This document shows, in pieces, positions 42,571 through 52,950 of a stretch of DNA of 64,000 nt. The translations under genes were made by a program, and so were the position numbers. The notes beneath the pieces are model-generated. The model did no database searches. It was not told the origin of the DNA and was given only the letters and a program-made list of their open reading frames with translations. Numbering within the stretch: the first letter of the stretch is position 1; each line of letters starts with the position of its first letter. The DNA comes from Megascapheus bottae (lineage: Eukaryota; Chordata; Mammalia; Rodentia; Geomyidae), in the NCBI GenBank assembly GCA_024803745.1, contig JANJXV010000039.1:7805001-7869000 (forward strand), given 5' to 3'.

Positions 42571-43077
42571 ATTTTTTTTTTTTGTGGGTCATGGGGCTTG
42601 AACTTGGCCTAAGCACTGTCCCTGAGCTCTTCAGCTCAAGGTTATCACCCTAACCCTGGACCTGGGCATTGTTCTTGAGCTCTCCAGCTCAAGGCTACCA
42701 CCCTACCCTTGGGCTAAACCTCACTTCCCATTTTCTAGAGGTTAAATGGAGATAAGAGTCTCGGGTCCTTTTTTTTTTGGGGGGGGGGGCCAGTCCTGGG
42801 CTTAGGCTCAGGGTCTGAGCACTGTCCTTGGACTTTCTCAAGGCCAGAGCTCTACCACTTGAGTCTCAGCACCAGTTCTGGCTTTTTTCTATATATGTGG
42901 TACTGAGGAATCAAACCCAGGTCTTCGTGCATGCTAGGCAGGCACTCTACCACTAGGCCAAACTCCCGGCCCCGAGTCTCAGGTCCTTTTATGCCCAGGC
43001 TGGCCTTGAACCTTGATCCTCAGATCTCAGCCTCCACAGTAGCTAGGATTACAGGCTTGAGCCACCGCGCAGGGCTC
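42571..43077 (-). mobile_element. Outer 7SL-Geo SINE with duplicated Geo segment, split by IDL-Geo
   Basis: Antisense. The Geo middle appears twice (ctgtccctgagctcttcagc, then ttgttcttgagctctccagc), as in the 1.56-kb copy. It resumes at 42975 with gagtctcaggtcctttt and ends at the 7SL half near 43077. Confidence 0.88.
42768..42974 (-). mobile_element. Inner IDL-Geo SINE
   Basis: Near-consensus antisense dimer with T- and G-run tail side. gagtctcgggtcctttt before and gagtctcaggtcctttt after give a 17-base TSD with one mismatch. Confidence 0.95.
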
Positions 43078-43224
43078 CTGCTTTGTTTAAAGATGATAGT
43101 TTTTAGGAACAGGAAAAATTTCAGGATTTGTAAGAAAAAAAATTCCAAAAGAAAAATGTACATGATTTTCCCTCATATTCTGAGTGTATAATTTAATAAG
43201 GTACTTAAAACCTTTTGGGGGAGT

Positions 43225-43325
43225 CTCATGATGTTGTCTAGATTTAACTAACTTTTAACTTTCTAGCCTCAGCCTCCTATGTAGCTAGAAGTACAAGTTA
43301 GTACATGCCTCCAAGTCAGCTGTGA
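43225..43325 (-). mobile_element. 7SL/B1-like fragment
   Basis: Antisense core tagcctcagcctcctatgtag and gtacatgcctccaagtcagc. Confidence 0.6.
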
Positions 43326-43503
43326 AAACCTCTTTTTAATCGAACCATATGATATGTCAATGATAGTTATGCTTGTCTTAAATTATTTATAAAATGTTCA
43401 CTACTTTCATAAATTATAGAAAATTAAAGCCACCATAAAATTATTTTAGGTGAGAGCCCTACAATGTACAAGGAGTAAGTACTTATCAAAATTCTTTTGG
43501 AGG

Positions 43504-43504
<1 letters not shown>

Positions 43505-43546
<42 letters not shown>
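43505..43546. repeat. (CA)n microsatellite
   Basis: About 20 CA units followed by TATATA. Confidence 0.96.
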
Positions 43547-43553
<7 letters not shown>

Positions 43554-43559
43554 GACTGG

Positions 43560-44580
43560 GCTGTAAGAACTGGGTTTGGGGTACAAATCCTAGGGAGGAT
43601 AAAAGGCTCAGACAATGGCAAAAATTACATGAGCCTAGGGGTAGAGCCAACAGGGTGGGGTGGGTTGGGCCTCACATTCCTCCTTTCCCAGCTCTCTCAG
43701 GGGCCTCCAAAGCAAAGCTGCTACATGACAGTGTTTGAAAAGAGATTTTCTGGCCCAACAGAGCAACTCAAATGATTCTCTTTCATTCAAGTAAAAAGGT
43801 TATCACCCCTTCTTCACCTCTTAAGTAAGTATGCACTCCCAGATACACACACACACACACACACAATTCACCATAAATTAACCTAAAACAAGCCAGAGAT
43901 CACATACTAACTTGAACCATTTCCACTATTACCAAAATTCCTCTTTAAACTTTGTTTTGGACCAGTAGCAACATTTTAGCACGAACTATATCTAACTCTT
44001 CCCATAGATGAATCCAAGGGAAGGGAAGAGTACATACTAGTTAACCATTACATGAAGTAAACCCCATCTAGCTAACTATATTCTTCTGAAAACACCAAGT
44101 GGTATGCTAGATTTATGTTTGCAGCCTGGTGTATGAGGCTGGGTTATCAGGCAGAACAAAACTGTTTTCCAAAGAGGATCTAGACTTAAAAGTCCACTCC
44201 ATTAATCTAACAAAGATCGCTACCTCCAAGGTCAAGGCCATGAGCTGTATATTATCCACGCCCATTATCAAACTGTAATACACGCCCACTTGACTAGGAT
44301 GTGTTCAAAACTCAGATACTCAGGCCTAAGGCCCCAAACCAGAATCTTTGGCAATGTGGAACAGAATGCCTATATATTTTTAACAAATTCTGTAGACAAG
44401 TCTGTTACTCACTGAAATTTGAGAAACACCACTCAGAAAAGTCTTGCAAAAATGTTTCCCAGATATCTGATTCATACAAATCATTTATGGAGAATTTTTA
44501 GGATTCAGATAACTGTACTCCTCAGGGCTCTTAAGTTGCAAGTAGCACAGACTTAACTAAAACTGACTCAAGATGACTTT
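43560..44580. other. Apparently unique sequence, no gene seen
   Basis: Contains a short (CA)10 at 43845-43864. Otherwise nothing recognised. Confidence 0.42.
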
Positions 44581-44583
44581 AGG

Positions 44584-44735
44584 AGGTGGGCATGATAGAA
44601 CACACCTGTAGGCCAAGCTACTTAGGAAGCCTGAGGCAGGAGGATTACTTGAGCCCAGGAATTTAAGATCAGACTTGGTCTTAAACTTGAGACAGCAAGA
44701 TCCTGTCTTGAAACAACAAACAAAACAAAAAGTTT
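44584..44735 (+). mobile_element. 7SL-derived monomer (Alu/B1-like)
   Basis: gaggcaggaggattacttgag, cccaggaatttaagatcag and cagcaagatcctgtcttg are in 7SL order. AACAA-rich tail. Confidence 0.82.
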
Positions 44736-45447
44736 TAATTAAGTTAAACTTCTAAAATATTCTCTCAAATATTTTAAAGAAATGAATACATTTATAACTC
44801 ATGAAATTCTCCACAACTTGATTTTTGCTTGTATATTTGTGAGACTCTTTAAAAAAAAATCTAGCCATTCACTTGTTTAACTTAACTGTTTTAACTTACA
44901 TACAATACTGTGCATATGAACATTAAGTTCTTGAACAGAAACCCTGTTCTGTATAACAAACCATTTCACTGTGGCTGTCTTCATGACAACCACCCCCAAA
45001 CTAACAAAAGGTAAATATTTTAGTCATTCTCATGTTTGTTCAGCCAATATTGTGCTTCCCTTTTCCCATGAACTTATTCTTGTTTTAACCACCAATGATG
45101 CCAGCAGGTATTTCCTAAGAAGAATGTTATTCTCTCCTTCACAGTAAAATTACCCCAATCAGGAAGCAACAGTCATACAATATTGTTATTAATGAACAGA
45201 ACTTATTCAACTTCCAAGATTTTCTGTCTGGTGCTTAGCAATGGCCCAGGTGTCAAAAGTAAGAAGTGTCTTGCAGTAGTCTCCATAAATACATACCACA
45301 TAGTAAAAGAGAAAGCCCCCAAAGGCAAGCCCCAGGACAGTGACAAATGGTTGCCAGACAGCCCAACAGGCAGATGATCAGGAGGTAGGCCACAGAGTCA
45401 CACCCATGTAAAAAGAGGTCCAGGAGATACTAGTTCAAGGTCAGCTT
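44736..45447. other. Apparently unique sequence, no gene seen
   Basis: AT-rich, with no repeat or coding motif recognised. Confidence 0.42.
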
Positions 45448-45464
45448 TAGAAATCACTTTCTAG

Positions 45465-45688
45465 CCAGGCATTGGTGGCTCACACCTAGCTACTCAAGAA
45501 GCTGAGATCTGAGGACTGCAGTTCAAAAACAGCCCAGAAAGGAAAGTCTGTGAGACTTTTATCTCCAATTAGCACCAAGAAAGCAATAATTAAGAGCTGT
45601 GGCTCAAGTGGTTGAGTGTTAGCCTTGAGCAAAAAGCTCAGAAACAGCACCCAGCCTGAGTTTAAGACAGGGGGATGGAGTGGGGGAG
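45465..45688 (+). mobile_element. 7SL-Geo SINE
   Basis: Sense copy with perfect 16-base TSD agaaatcactttctag at 45449-45464 and 45689-45704. The 7SL half lacks part of the first stem (cacacctagctactcaag). Confidence 0.95.
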
Positions 45689-45979
45689 AGAAATCACTTT
45701 CTAGGGGTTTGAGTCTGGCTCTGTGAGACAGTGCTTGGAATGAATGAAACTAGATAAAACATTATTTTGTCAGAAGCCACTGTCCAGATCTCTTTTCCAA
45801 AAGAAAAAGTCTACGTGTTGTACGATGTATAGAAAACCCCTTTGTGAACCTCCTGAGTCCAAGTATCAACTCTATCATCAGCTTAACCATGGGTGTGATC
45901 AGAGGCCAAAGCTATACTAAGGCCTGACACTCTTGAATTTCCAGTCACCCCAATCTCAGACAACAAATATACATCAACA

Positions 45980-46150
45980 AATGAGCCCTGTTGCCTTGTT
46001 ATTCTCCCTGCCATGCAGGTGAAGAAACCAAGGCTCTGAGGGAAGTTACTCACTTGGCCAAGGTCACAAGCTAGTTGGTTGTGGAGCTGGGAGTAATTCC
46101 AAGCTCCTTATTCACAAACCCTAGGCTCAGGATTTGGCTCAGAAAAGCCA
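45980..46150 (-). mobile_element. MIR SINE (ancient)
   Basis: gaaaccaaggctctgagggaag and cttggccaaggtcacaagc, antisense MIR core. Confidence 0.8.
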
Positions 46151-46179
46151 AAAGAGGAATATGTCTGGCTCAGAGTAAG

Positions 46180-46350
46180 TAGTTTATATACATTTATTTA
46201 ATACTCTTAATGGTCCCCTGAAATAGAAATCTCTAGCATCCCAATGTGATGGGGGAGTAAACTGAGGCTCTGAGGTATTATATGAAGATCCCAAGGTTAT
46301 ATAATCAGCAGTGGCAGATCTGTGAATCTAGGTCACCTGGCTCATGACTA
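46180..46350 (-). mobile_element. MIR SINE (ancient)
   Basis: aaactgaggctctgaggtatt and gatcccaaggttatataatc, antisense, followed by agatctgtgaatctaggtc. Confidence 0.78.
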
Positions 46351-46384
46351 CAAACTAGTGTTTTTACTTTTCTTTCTTTCTTTT

Positions 46385-46545
46385 TTTGACAGTCCGAGGC
46401 TTGAACTCAAGAGCCTGAGCACTGTCCTTGAGCTTTTTCAAGGCTAGCGCTCTACCACTTGGGCCACAGCACCATTTCCAGCTTTCTCTATGTATGTGGT
46501 ACCAAGGAATCAAAGCCGGCACTCTACCACTAGGCCAAACTCCTG
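46385..46545 (-). mobile_element. IDL-Geo SINE with ID-half deletion
   Basis: Antisense dimer. In the ID half gaatcaaagccggcactctac joins sequences normally about 25 bases apart. Confidence 0.9.
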
Positions 46546-46560
46546 TCGTGTGTGTGTGTG

Positions 46561-46748
46561 TTTTGCCAGTTGAGGGGCATGAACTTAGAGCCTGAGCATT
46601 GTCCTTGGGCTTTCTCAAGGCTAGAGCTCTACCACTTGAGCCACAGCACCACTTCCAGCTTTTTCTATGTATGTGGTACCAAGGAATCAAACTCAGGTCT
46701 TCATGCATGCTAGGCAAGCATTCTACCACTAGGTCAAACTCCTCACCC
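46561..46748 (-). mobile_element. IDL-Geo SINE
   Basis: Second antisense dimer after a (GT)6 spacer. agtgtttttacttt (46359) and agtgttgttacttt (46754) suggest one TSD enclosing the pair. Confidence 0.92.
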
Positions 46749-46759
46749 CTTTTAGTGTT

Positions 46760-47183
46760 GTTACTTTCTGCACGAGAAGAGAATGATATTCTAGGCCAGG
46801 AGAGCATGGAAGTAGGTTTAACAGGCTTCTTCGGATCCCCTTTTCATGAAAGATGTATGCAGGCCAGATTGGGGTTATGCTTACTACTCATCCACAGCTC
46901 ACTGGATGAGAGAGAGGTAGACCTAAACGAAGTGGGCCAATCAGATTTCCCACTGTAGGATTCAATTAGTATGTACCTGTATCTGGGACCTAGAGATCTT
47001 ATAAAGGAAAGGAGCTACAGAAAAGCCAAATGCCTGGAGAAAACCAGAGAGTAAAGAAGCAAAATGAAAGAAGAGACAGGAAAACAGGAGAGAAAAATTC
47101 TCTGTGGCCTGGCTCTACTGCTCCTGATGCCAAGAAACAAGGTCTGTTTCATTTTCAGAAGTTGTTTTAGGTTTGGGTAACAA
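46760..47183. other. Apparently unique sequence, no gene seen
   Basis: Nothing recognised in this interval. Confidence 0.4.
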
Positions 47184-47198
47184 TTGTTCGTTATTTTT

Positions 47199-47402
47199 TT
47201 TTTTTTTTTTTTTTTTTGCCAGTCCTGGGCTTGAGCTCAGGGCCTGAGCACTGTCCTTGGACTTTCTCAAGGCTAGAGCTCTACCACTTGAGTCTCAGCA
47301 CCACTTCCAGCTTTTTTTCTATGTATGTGGTACCGAGGAATCGAACCCGGGTCTTCGTGCATGCTAGGCCAGCACTTTAACCACTAGGCAAGACTCCCGG
47401 CC
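47199..47402 (-). mobile_element. IDL-Geo SINE, very young-looking
   Basis: Almost consensus antisense dimer with a T-run of about 24. Perfect 15-base TSD ttgttcgttattttt at 47184-47198 and 47403-47417. Confidence 0.97.
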
Positions 47403-47494
47403 TTGTTCGTTATTTTTAACTAAAAGAAACTGGGCTAATAACTTACAACTGGTTTCCATCTGATGCCATCTTCTGTTACTCTCCCCTTCCCTTG

Positions 47495-47800
47495 ATCATT
47501 GATCTCTGTATTCAGAGCAAACTATGCAAGCTATAGCCTTAGGGCCTTGGCCTTTGCAGTTCTGTCTGGATTGCTCCTTCCCAGGGGAATTCACAGCTGT
47601 CTCCTCCTTGTCAAGCCTCTACTCAAACATCACCTCTTCAAGGCCTGCTATGTTCATCACTGTACCCTTCCCCTGACCAATCTTCTTCATAGTACGTCTT
47701 CCTACTTAGCATTTCACCATGCATCCAGCTCCCTTGTGGAACATCAGTACCAAGAGCACGGGCTTGTGTCTATCCCAAGCCCTGCTGTTAGCCCCAGCCC
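47495..47800 (+). mobile_element. L2 LINE 3' region
   Basis: cttagggccttggcctttgc, actcaaacatcacctcttc, ttcttcatagtacgtcttcc and gagcacgggcttgtgtctatc are in L2 3' order. Confidence 0.85.
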
Positions 47801-47939
47801 TTGTCAAAGGTACTTGGGAACCGCCTGAGTGATAAGCTACTTGCCCCACATACCCTTCACACACCAACCCTGGAACTTGTATCATTGCCCTCAGAGATAC
47901 TGAAAGAAACAATAACTGACTCAGTCACCCTTCTTGCAC

Positions 47940-48110
47940 TTTCCATTGAATAATTTATTTGATCCTGACAAAACAAAAGGTAAATGTTATAACCCTATTT
48001 TACAGAAGATGAAACTGAGGCAAAGAGAGATTCCATTCCAAACTCACCCAACGAGGAAGAGATAAAATTGTGATGAGATGCCAGCAGTCTGACTTCTAGT
48101 CTCAAACCAG
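47940..48110 (-). mobile_element. MIR SINE (ancient)
   Basis: ctattttacagaagatgaaac and tgaggcaaagagagattcc, then agtctgacttctagtctc. Confidence 0.78.
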
Positions 48111-48520
48111 CCAGGAGGACATTTATATCTACCTGTGCCACCAAGGCAGCTGCCAGCTCATGTTTGCATCTTTCATGTCTTCATGCTAGCTCCTTATTGA
48201 GATCCACTGTTGAGCTTCTCCCCTCTTCTTCTATATTAACTACCAGCTCCAGAATATTCTTGACTGCTTTACTCAAGCTGTCATGCCTGATGCTGCTGCC
48301 TCCCCTGGTTTGGGATCAGGATGGCCTGATGACATTCCTACTGCCTGACTGATAACCATGCAATGAAAGGAATACAGAAACATCCTGGTCCCTGCCTGAT
48401 CCCATCCAGGGTCCCCATGAGGAAACACTGCAGAATAAACCAACTGAGCCATCTACATCTGCCAGTGATCTCTACTGGTATTTCACAGAGCAAAGAGACA
48501 GGAAACCAGCCTAAACACAA
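48111..48520. other. Apparently unique sequence, no gene seen
   Basis: Nothing recognised in this interval. Confidence 0.4.
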
Positions 48521-48536
48521 CAAAATGATGATCATG

Positions 48537-48727
48537 GGCTAGGAGTTTGGCCTAGTGGTAGAGTGCTTGCCTAGCATGAACAAAGACCCAGGTTTAATTC
48601 CTCAGTACAACAAACATAGAAAAAGGCAGAAGTAGTGCTGTAACTCAAGTGCTAGAGTTCTAGCCTTGAGAAAGCCTAAGAATGGTGCTCAGGCCCTGAG
48701 TTCAAGACCCAGGGCTGGCAAAAAAAA
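48537..48727 (+). mobile_element. IDL-Geo SINE
   Basis: Full dimer with perfect 15-base TSD aaaatgatgatcatg at 48522-48536 and 48725-48739, the right copy overlapping the A tail. Confidence 0.95.
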
Positions 48728-48739
48728 ATGATGATCATG

Positions 48740-49190
48740 CTGGGTATTGGTGGCTCACATCTATAGCCCAAGCTACTCAGGAGGCTGAGATCTGAGGATT
48801 AACATTTGAAGTCAGTCTAAGTAGGAAAGTCTATGAGATTCTTATCTCCAATTAACCAGAAAAAAAAAAAAAAGCTGGAAGTGAAGGCATGGCTCAAGTG
48901 GTAGAGCACTAGCTATAAACATAAAACTGGAGCAAGAGAGGGCCAGGAATTTGGCCTAGAGGTAGAGTTCTTACTTAGCATGCATGAAGACCTGGGTTCG
49001 ATTCCTTGGTACCACATACACAGAAAAGGCCACAAGTGGTGCTGTGGCTCAAGTGGTAGAGCACTAGCCTTGAGAAAGGCCCAACGACAGTGCTCAGGCC
49101 CTGAGTTCATGTCCCCTGACTTGCAAAAAACAAAAACTGGAGCAAGAGAGTAAGGCCTTGTGTTCAAGGCCAGTATCTCCACCCACATAC
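48740..49190 (+). mobile_element. Outer 7SL-Geo SINE split by IDL-Geo
   Basis: The 7SL half, linker and start of Geo lie at 48740-48940. The 3' remnant resumes at 49151 (taaggccttgtgttcaaggcc), ending in a CA/ATA-rich tail. Confidence 0.85.
48941..49132 (+). mobile_element. Inner IDL-Geo SINE
   Basis: Near-consensus dimer with perfect 18-base TSD aaaactggagcaagagag at 48923-48940 and 49133-49150. Confidence 0.97.
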
Positions 49191-49440
49191 ACATACATAA
49201 ATACATATAAAATCACTAGTAGACAGAAGATTGTCAAGAAACAACCACTGAAATATACTGTAAACAAGGAGACTGTAAATAAATCTGCAGTATTTGAAAT
49301 CAGGCTCTGCTTCATCCAGGTAGTGAGATGTTATTGAGAAAGCAGTCATACTTTGTATCTCTATTTCCTCATGGTAAATGGCCAGCCTGCCTCCCTGGGA
49401 AAGAGAACTGAAAGAAAAACATGAAAATCCTTAAGTTATT

Positions 49441-49556
49441 CTGGGCCATGATGGCTCATGCTTATTAATCCCAACACTCCAAGGCTGAAGTAAGTGAATC
49501 ACCAGTTCAAAGCCAGCCTGGGCTACTTAGCAATACTGTCTCAAAAAAAAAAAAAT
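49441..49556 (+). mobile_element. 7SL/B1-like monomer
   Basis: gatggctcatgcttattaatc, agttcaaagccagcctggg and ctacttagcaatactgtctc, with 13-A tail. Confidence 0.88.
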
Positions 49557-49747
49557 CTGGAAAAGAAACCAACACAAACCAGGGCTTGGTTCACCCAACG
49601 TTTTTCAAATCAGTGGAAAAGGATGGATTATTCAACCAATAGTATGGGAACAACTTATCTGCCATGGTGAGAAGATAAGATCATTATCCCAACCTAACAC
49701 CAAATTAAAACATCTGGATGCTAGATGTTTAAAAAGTAAAGCCACAC

Positions 49748-49832
49748 ACCCAGGGGGTAAAGTTCTGTGGTTAAGCCATTGCCTATCATAATTGAAACCT
49801 TGAGTTTAATCCCGAGCACCAGAAGAGGAAAA
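49748..49832 (+). mobile_element. ID-like monomer SINE, diverged
   Basis: gtaaagttctgtggttaagcc and ccttgagtttaatcccgagc. Confidence 0.6.
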
Positions 49833-50305
49833 AAACATGATCCTGAATTAAAAGCCAAAGCACAGATAAAACAAAAAGCTAACTAATGAAGGGAAAAATA
49901 CCTCTAACTATGTAATTACTACAAAACATCAGTATTTTTAATAATTTTAAAATTCAAAAAGTAAACAACTAACCAGGATTATAAATATGCAATGTATTAT
50001 AAAATAATTCATTTAACATGTAAAGATATTACAAATGAGTAAGATATTTAAAAACATTCAATAGAATAACTGGTAATCAGTAAAGGAATACATATAATGA
50101 ATAAGCATTTTAAAAAATTAGCTTTACCACAAAGCAAATAAATGAAAATTATGTGGAACTGTTTTTGTGAAGAAGTAAAAATAAAGAAGTATGCTGATTG
50201 AAACCTAGGACAATCTAGACTCCCACTCAAATGTACCAGAATTGATGGAAAGTTTCTAATGGAAATTTGCAGAATATGAGTCAGCAATAAATATCACAAG
50301 TCCTT
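49833..50305. other. Unique AT-rich sequence, no gene seen
   Basis: Strongly AT-rich with no identifiable family. An old L1 3' UTR is possible but not shown. Confidence 0.4.
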
Positions 50306-50320
50306 AAAATTAGCCATATA

Positions 50321-50511
50321 TGGGCCAGGAGTGTGGCCTAGTGGTAGAGTGCTTACCTAACATGCACGATGCCCTGGGTTCGATTCCTCGGTACCAATAC
50401 ACTGAAAAAAGCCAGAAGTGGTGGTGTGGCTCAAGCAGTAGAGCGCTGGCCTTGAGGAAAGCCCAAGGATGGTACTCAGGCCCTGAGTTCAAGCCCCAGG
50501 CAAAAAAAAAA
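50321..50511 (+). mobile_element. IDL-Geo SINE
   Basis: Full dimer with perfect 15-base TSD aaaattagccatata at 50306-50320 and 50512-50526. Confidence 0.96.
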
Positions 50512-50784
50512 AAAATTAGCCATATACTTTGTCCTAAGAAAAATCTAAGGTGCTAGACAAAGGTCTTTTGTGTGTAAAATATTCAGAGGTAGGTAGGAAA
50601 AACCAGTACAGCTAACTACAGACACTGATAGGAGAGAATACTGTGCAATCATTAAAACAAATGTCACAGACCTTGACCACTCCATGGGTTTCTCCTACAG
50701 TGTATTAGAAGGAAGTATAATCTACAGGACATAAAAAATATGTCTGCAAAACAAGAAGCTCTACACACATCTGTGTGCAATAAA

Positions 50785-51020
50785 AATAGCTGACACATGA
50801 GTATTTAACATACACCAGCCTCTATTCCAACTTCTATGTACACTAATGTGGTAAATGCTTACAAGCCCATGAGACTGAGCTGATCATCGTCAGTTACACA
50901 TGGAGAAACAGAGGCAAAGTGCAGAGAGATTTAAGTGAAACTTCAAGTTTACATGGTCAACCCACAGCAAAGCTGTAGGATTCACATCAAGCACTCTGGT
51001 GCTTAATGTACACAATTTGC
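50785..51020 (-). mobile_element. MIR SINE (ancient)
   Basis: catggagaaacagaggcaaag, then tacatggtcaacccacagc and attcacatcaagcactctgg, antisense. The left side matches the MIR 3' part. Confidence 0.7.
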
Positions 51021-51024
51021 CACC

Positions 51025-51635
51025 CAGTGAAAGAGCTAGAAGGCTGTTCTTAGCATACCCTGTGCAGAAAGCAGGGAGCAGAAGAGGCCACAGGGTCAGG
51101 ATGAAGACAAGAGAACATCCATGCTTTACATACTGCTTCATGGTTAAACTGTTCACAGCCAGAGTGTAGCTTCTACAAATTTAAAATCCATCAATGTCAA
51201 ATCCTTGCTGTGAGGTTTAAATGTAAGTAGAGGAATATCTCAGTGCCCCCAGACCAGGATTAGACTGGAGGGGGTCACATCTCCATCCTCTAGGATGAAC
51301 ACTGAGTAAATCATGCAGGCCACCCCTCAGGTAAAGAGAACTCTCTTTACTTCAGAGCACTGGAGAAGGTGATAAGGAGGATTTGACAGCTGAGAAGACT
51401 TTTGGTCTCAAGAGTGCAAACTTGGGGGCCCAGCCGCACCCTATCTGGAGATATGTGTCAGCAACTGCAAAGTCCTTTTCTGCCCTGCAATAAATCCTGT
51501 AATAAAAGCTCTATCAGGATCTACATTAGTATGGGCTTCATCCCCTCCTGACTTCACAAATGTAGAATATGGATCCTGTGCTGCTCACAGACACTAGCTA
51601 AGTCAACATATTAATGGAAGGAAAAGAACAGCAGA
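51025..51635. other. Apparently unique sequence, no gene seen
   Basis: Nothing recognised in this interval. Confidence 0.4.
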
Positions 51636-51640
51636 TCAGA

Positions 51641-51771
51641 CTGGAGGTAGGCTACCCAGGTTCCAACCCCATACAACTGGGTGACAAGAATCAAGGGCTT
51701 CACTTCTCTGGGCCTCTGTTTCTCATTTGCAAAATGGAAACAAGAGATAACTGTAACAAATGCTAAAATGA
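51641..51771 (+). mobile_element. MIR SINE (ancient)
   Basis: gggcttcacttctctgggcc, tctgtttctcatttgcaaaatg and ataactgtaacaaatgc are in MIR order. Confidence 0.85.
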
Positions 51772-51862
51772 AGGCTAGAAGCATGGTTCAAGTGATAAAA
51801 ACACCTGACTAGTAAGCACAAGGTCCAGAGTTCAATCCTCAGGCCTTTAAAAAGGAAAAAAA
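51772..51862 (+). mobile_element. ID-like monomer SINE
   Basis: gaagcatggttcaagtgataa and ccagagttcaatcctcagg, with A-rich tail leading into the next SINE. Confidence 0.78.
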
Positions 51863-51863
51863 G

Positions 51864-52090
51864 CACACTGGGCACAGTGGCTCACGCCTGTAATCCTAGC
51901 TACTAAGGAAGCTGAGATCTGAGGATCAAGGTTCAAAGCCATCCCAGGCACAAAAGAACCTGAGACTCTTATCTCCAATTAACCTGTAGAAAATGGAAAG
52001 TGGGGCTTGGCTCTAGGGTAAAGTGGTAGCCTTGAACTGAAGATCTCAGGGACAACACCCTGGCCAAGTTCAAGCCCCATGACCCACAGA
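51864..52090 (+). mobile_element. 7SL-Geo SINE
   Basis: Sense copy: ggctcacgcctgtaatcctag, linker, then Geo with a decayed A box (ggcttggctctagggtaaag). Confidence 0.92.
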
Positions 52091-52158
52091 AAGGAAGGAA
52101 GGAAGGAAGGAAGGAAGGAAGGAAGGAAGGAAGGAAGGAAGGAAGGAAGGAAGGAAGG
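52091..52158. repeat. (GGAA)n microsatellite as SINE tail
   Basis: About 17 GGAA units directly following the Geo end. Confidence 0.97.
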
Positions 52159-52159
52159 A

Positions 52160-52478
52160 GATGGCTAGATGAGACATGGGTCATGTGTATGAGACAGAGA
52201 AAGGGAGAAACAAACAGACGGATATAGAACACATCAACATGTGTTAAAGTGACTGGGCTGTTATTACCACCATAAGAATCTGCAAACCAAAATCTGAGCC
52301 CTCTGAAAAATCTTCCACTCTGCTCACCACCTTCTTGGACAATGCCTGGGCAAGTACAGCTTGGCATAGTCTTCCTTAGCTCACTGCCATAACTCTGACC
52401 CAGCTCTGTGTCAGTCCTGACCTTCAATCCTGTCTACCTCTTCCAGTGTCCAGTTTCCACTCCCCCACCTCAATCTCT
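52160..52478. other. Apparently unique sequence, no gene seen
   Basis: The minus-strand 152-codon frame (51969-52427) reads through the GGAA array and SINE, and is discounted. Confidence 0.45.
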
Positions 52479-52479
52479 T

Positions 52480-52950
52480 GACACACTGATGCTTCACCAG
52501 GTGCTTGCTGTGCCCATGGCCTACCCTTCAACACCCAACTTACAAGAGTGATTACTTTGCTTTCTTTCACACACCAAACATCCCTACAACATCTCTGTGC
52601 CCACTATTCCTTCTGCCAGGAAAACTTTTCCCCAGATTTTTCCTGAGGCTGGCACTTGCATGCCATTCCAGCCTCAGCTGATGCATACTCACCCTACTGA
52701 AGTTCTCTTGCCACCCACTGTCCAGACTCCCATGATCTTCCTCCACCTGCCAGGTGGGTCTCACAATTCTGCTTTAATGAACTGATGGCATTATCACCCA
52801 ACTCTTGAAATTATCTTATTAGTTTGTTTACTTCTTTATACTCTGTGTCCCTTATCCTAAACATAAACTCAAGGATTGGCTTTCTCACGCTCTGTCCCAA
52901 GACTCAGAAACATATGTGATAGTAAATATTTGTTGAATGAATAAACCAAC
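52480..52950 (+). mobile_element. L2 LINE 3' end
   Basis: tattccttctgccaggaaaac, gctggcacttgcatgccattc, tgaaattatcttattagtttg and gtaaatatttgttgaatgaat give a nearly complete L2 3' terminus. Confidence 0.82.

Noticed and set aside
46364..46807. 147-codon minus-strand frame with internally repeated protein motif
   Set aside because: It is translation of two IDL-Geo SINEs. The repeated motif (…GRALALRKPKD…) recurs wherever this SINE is read in that frame.
47280..47400. tRNA-like A/B box motifs suggesting tRNA genes at many places
   Set aside because: The motifs lie inside ID-derived SINE halves with SINE tails and TSDs; none forms a complete cloverleaf with a normal anticodon arm that I could identify.
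52091..52158. Regularly spaced short repeats as a possible CRISPR array
   Set aside because: Tetranucleotide microsatellite without spacers, in a mammalian genome.
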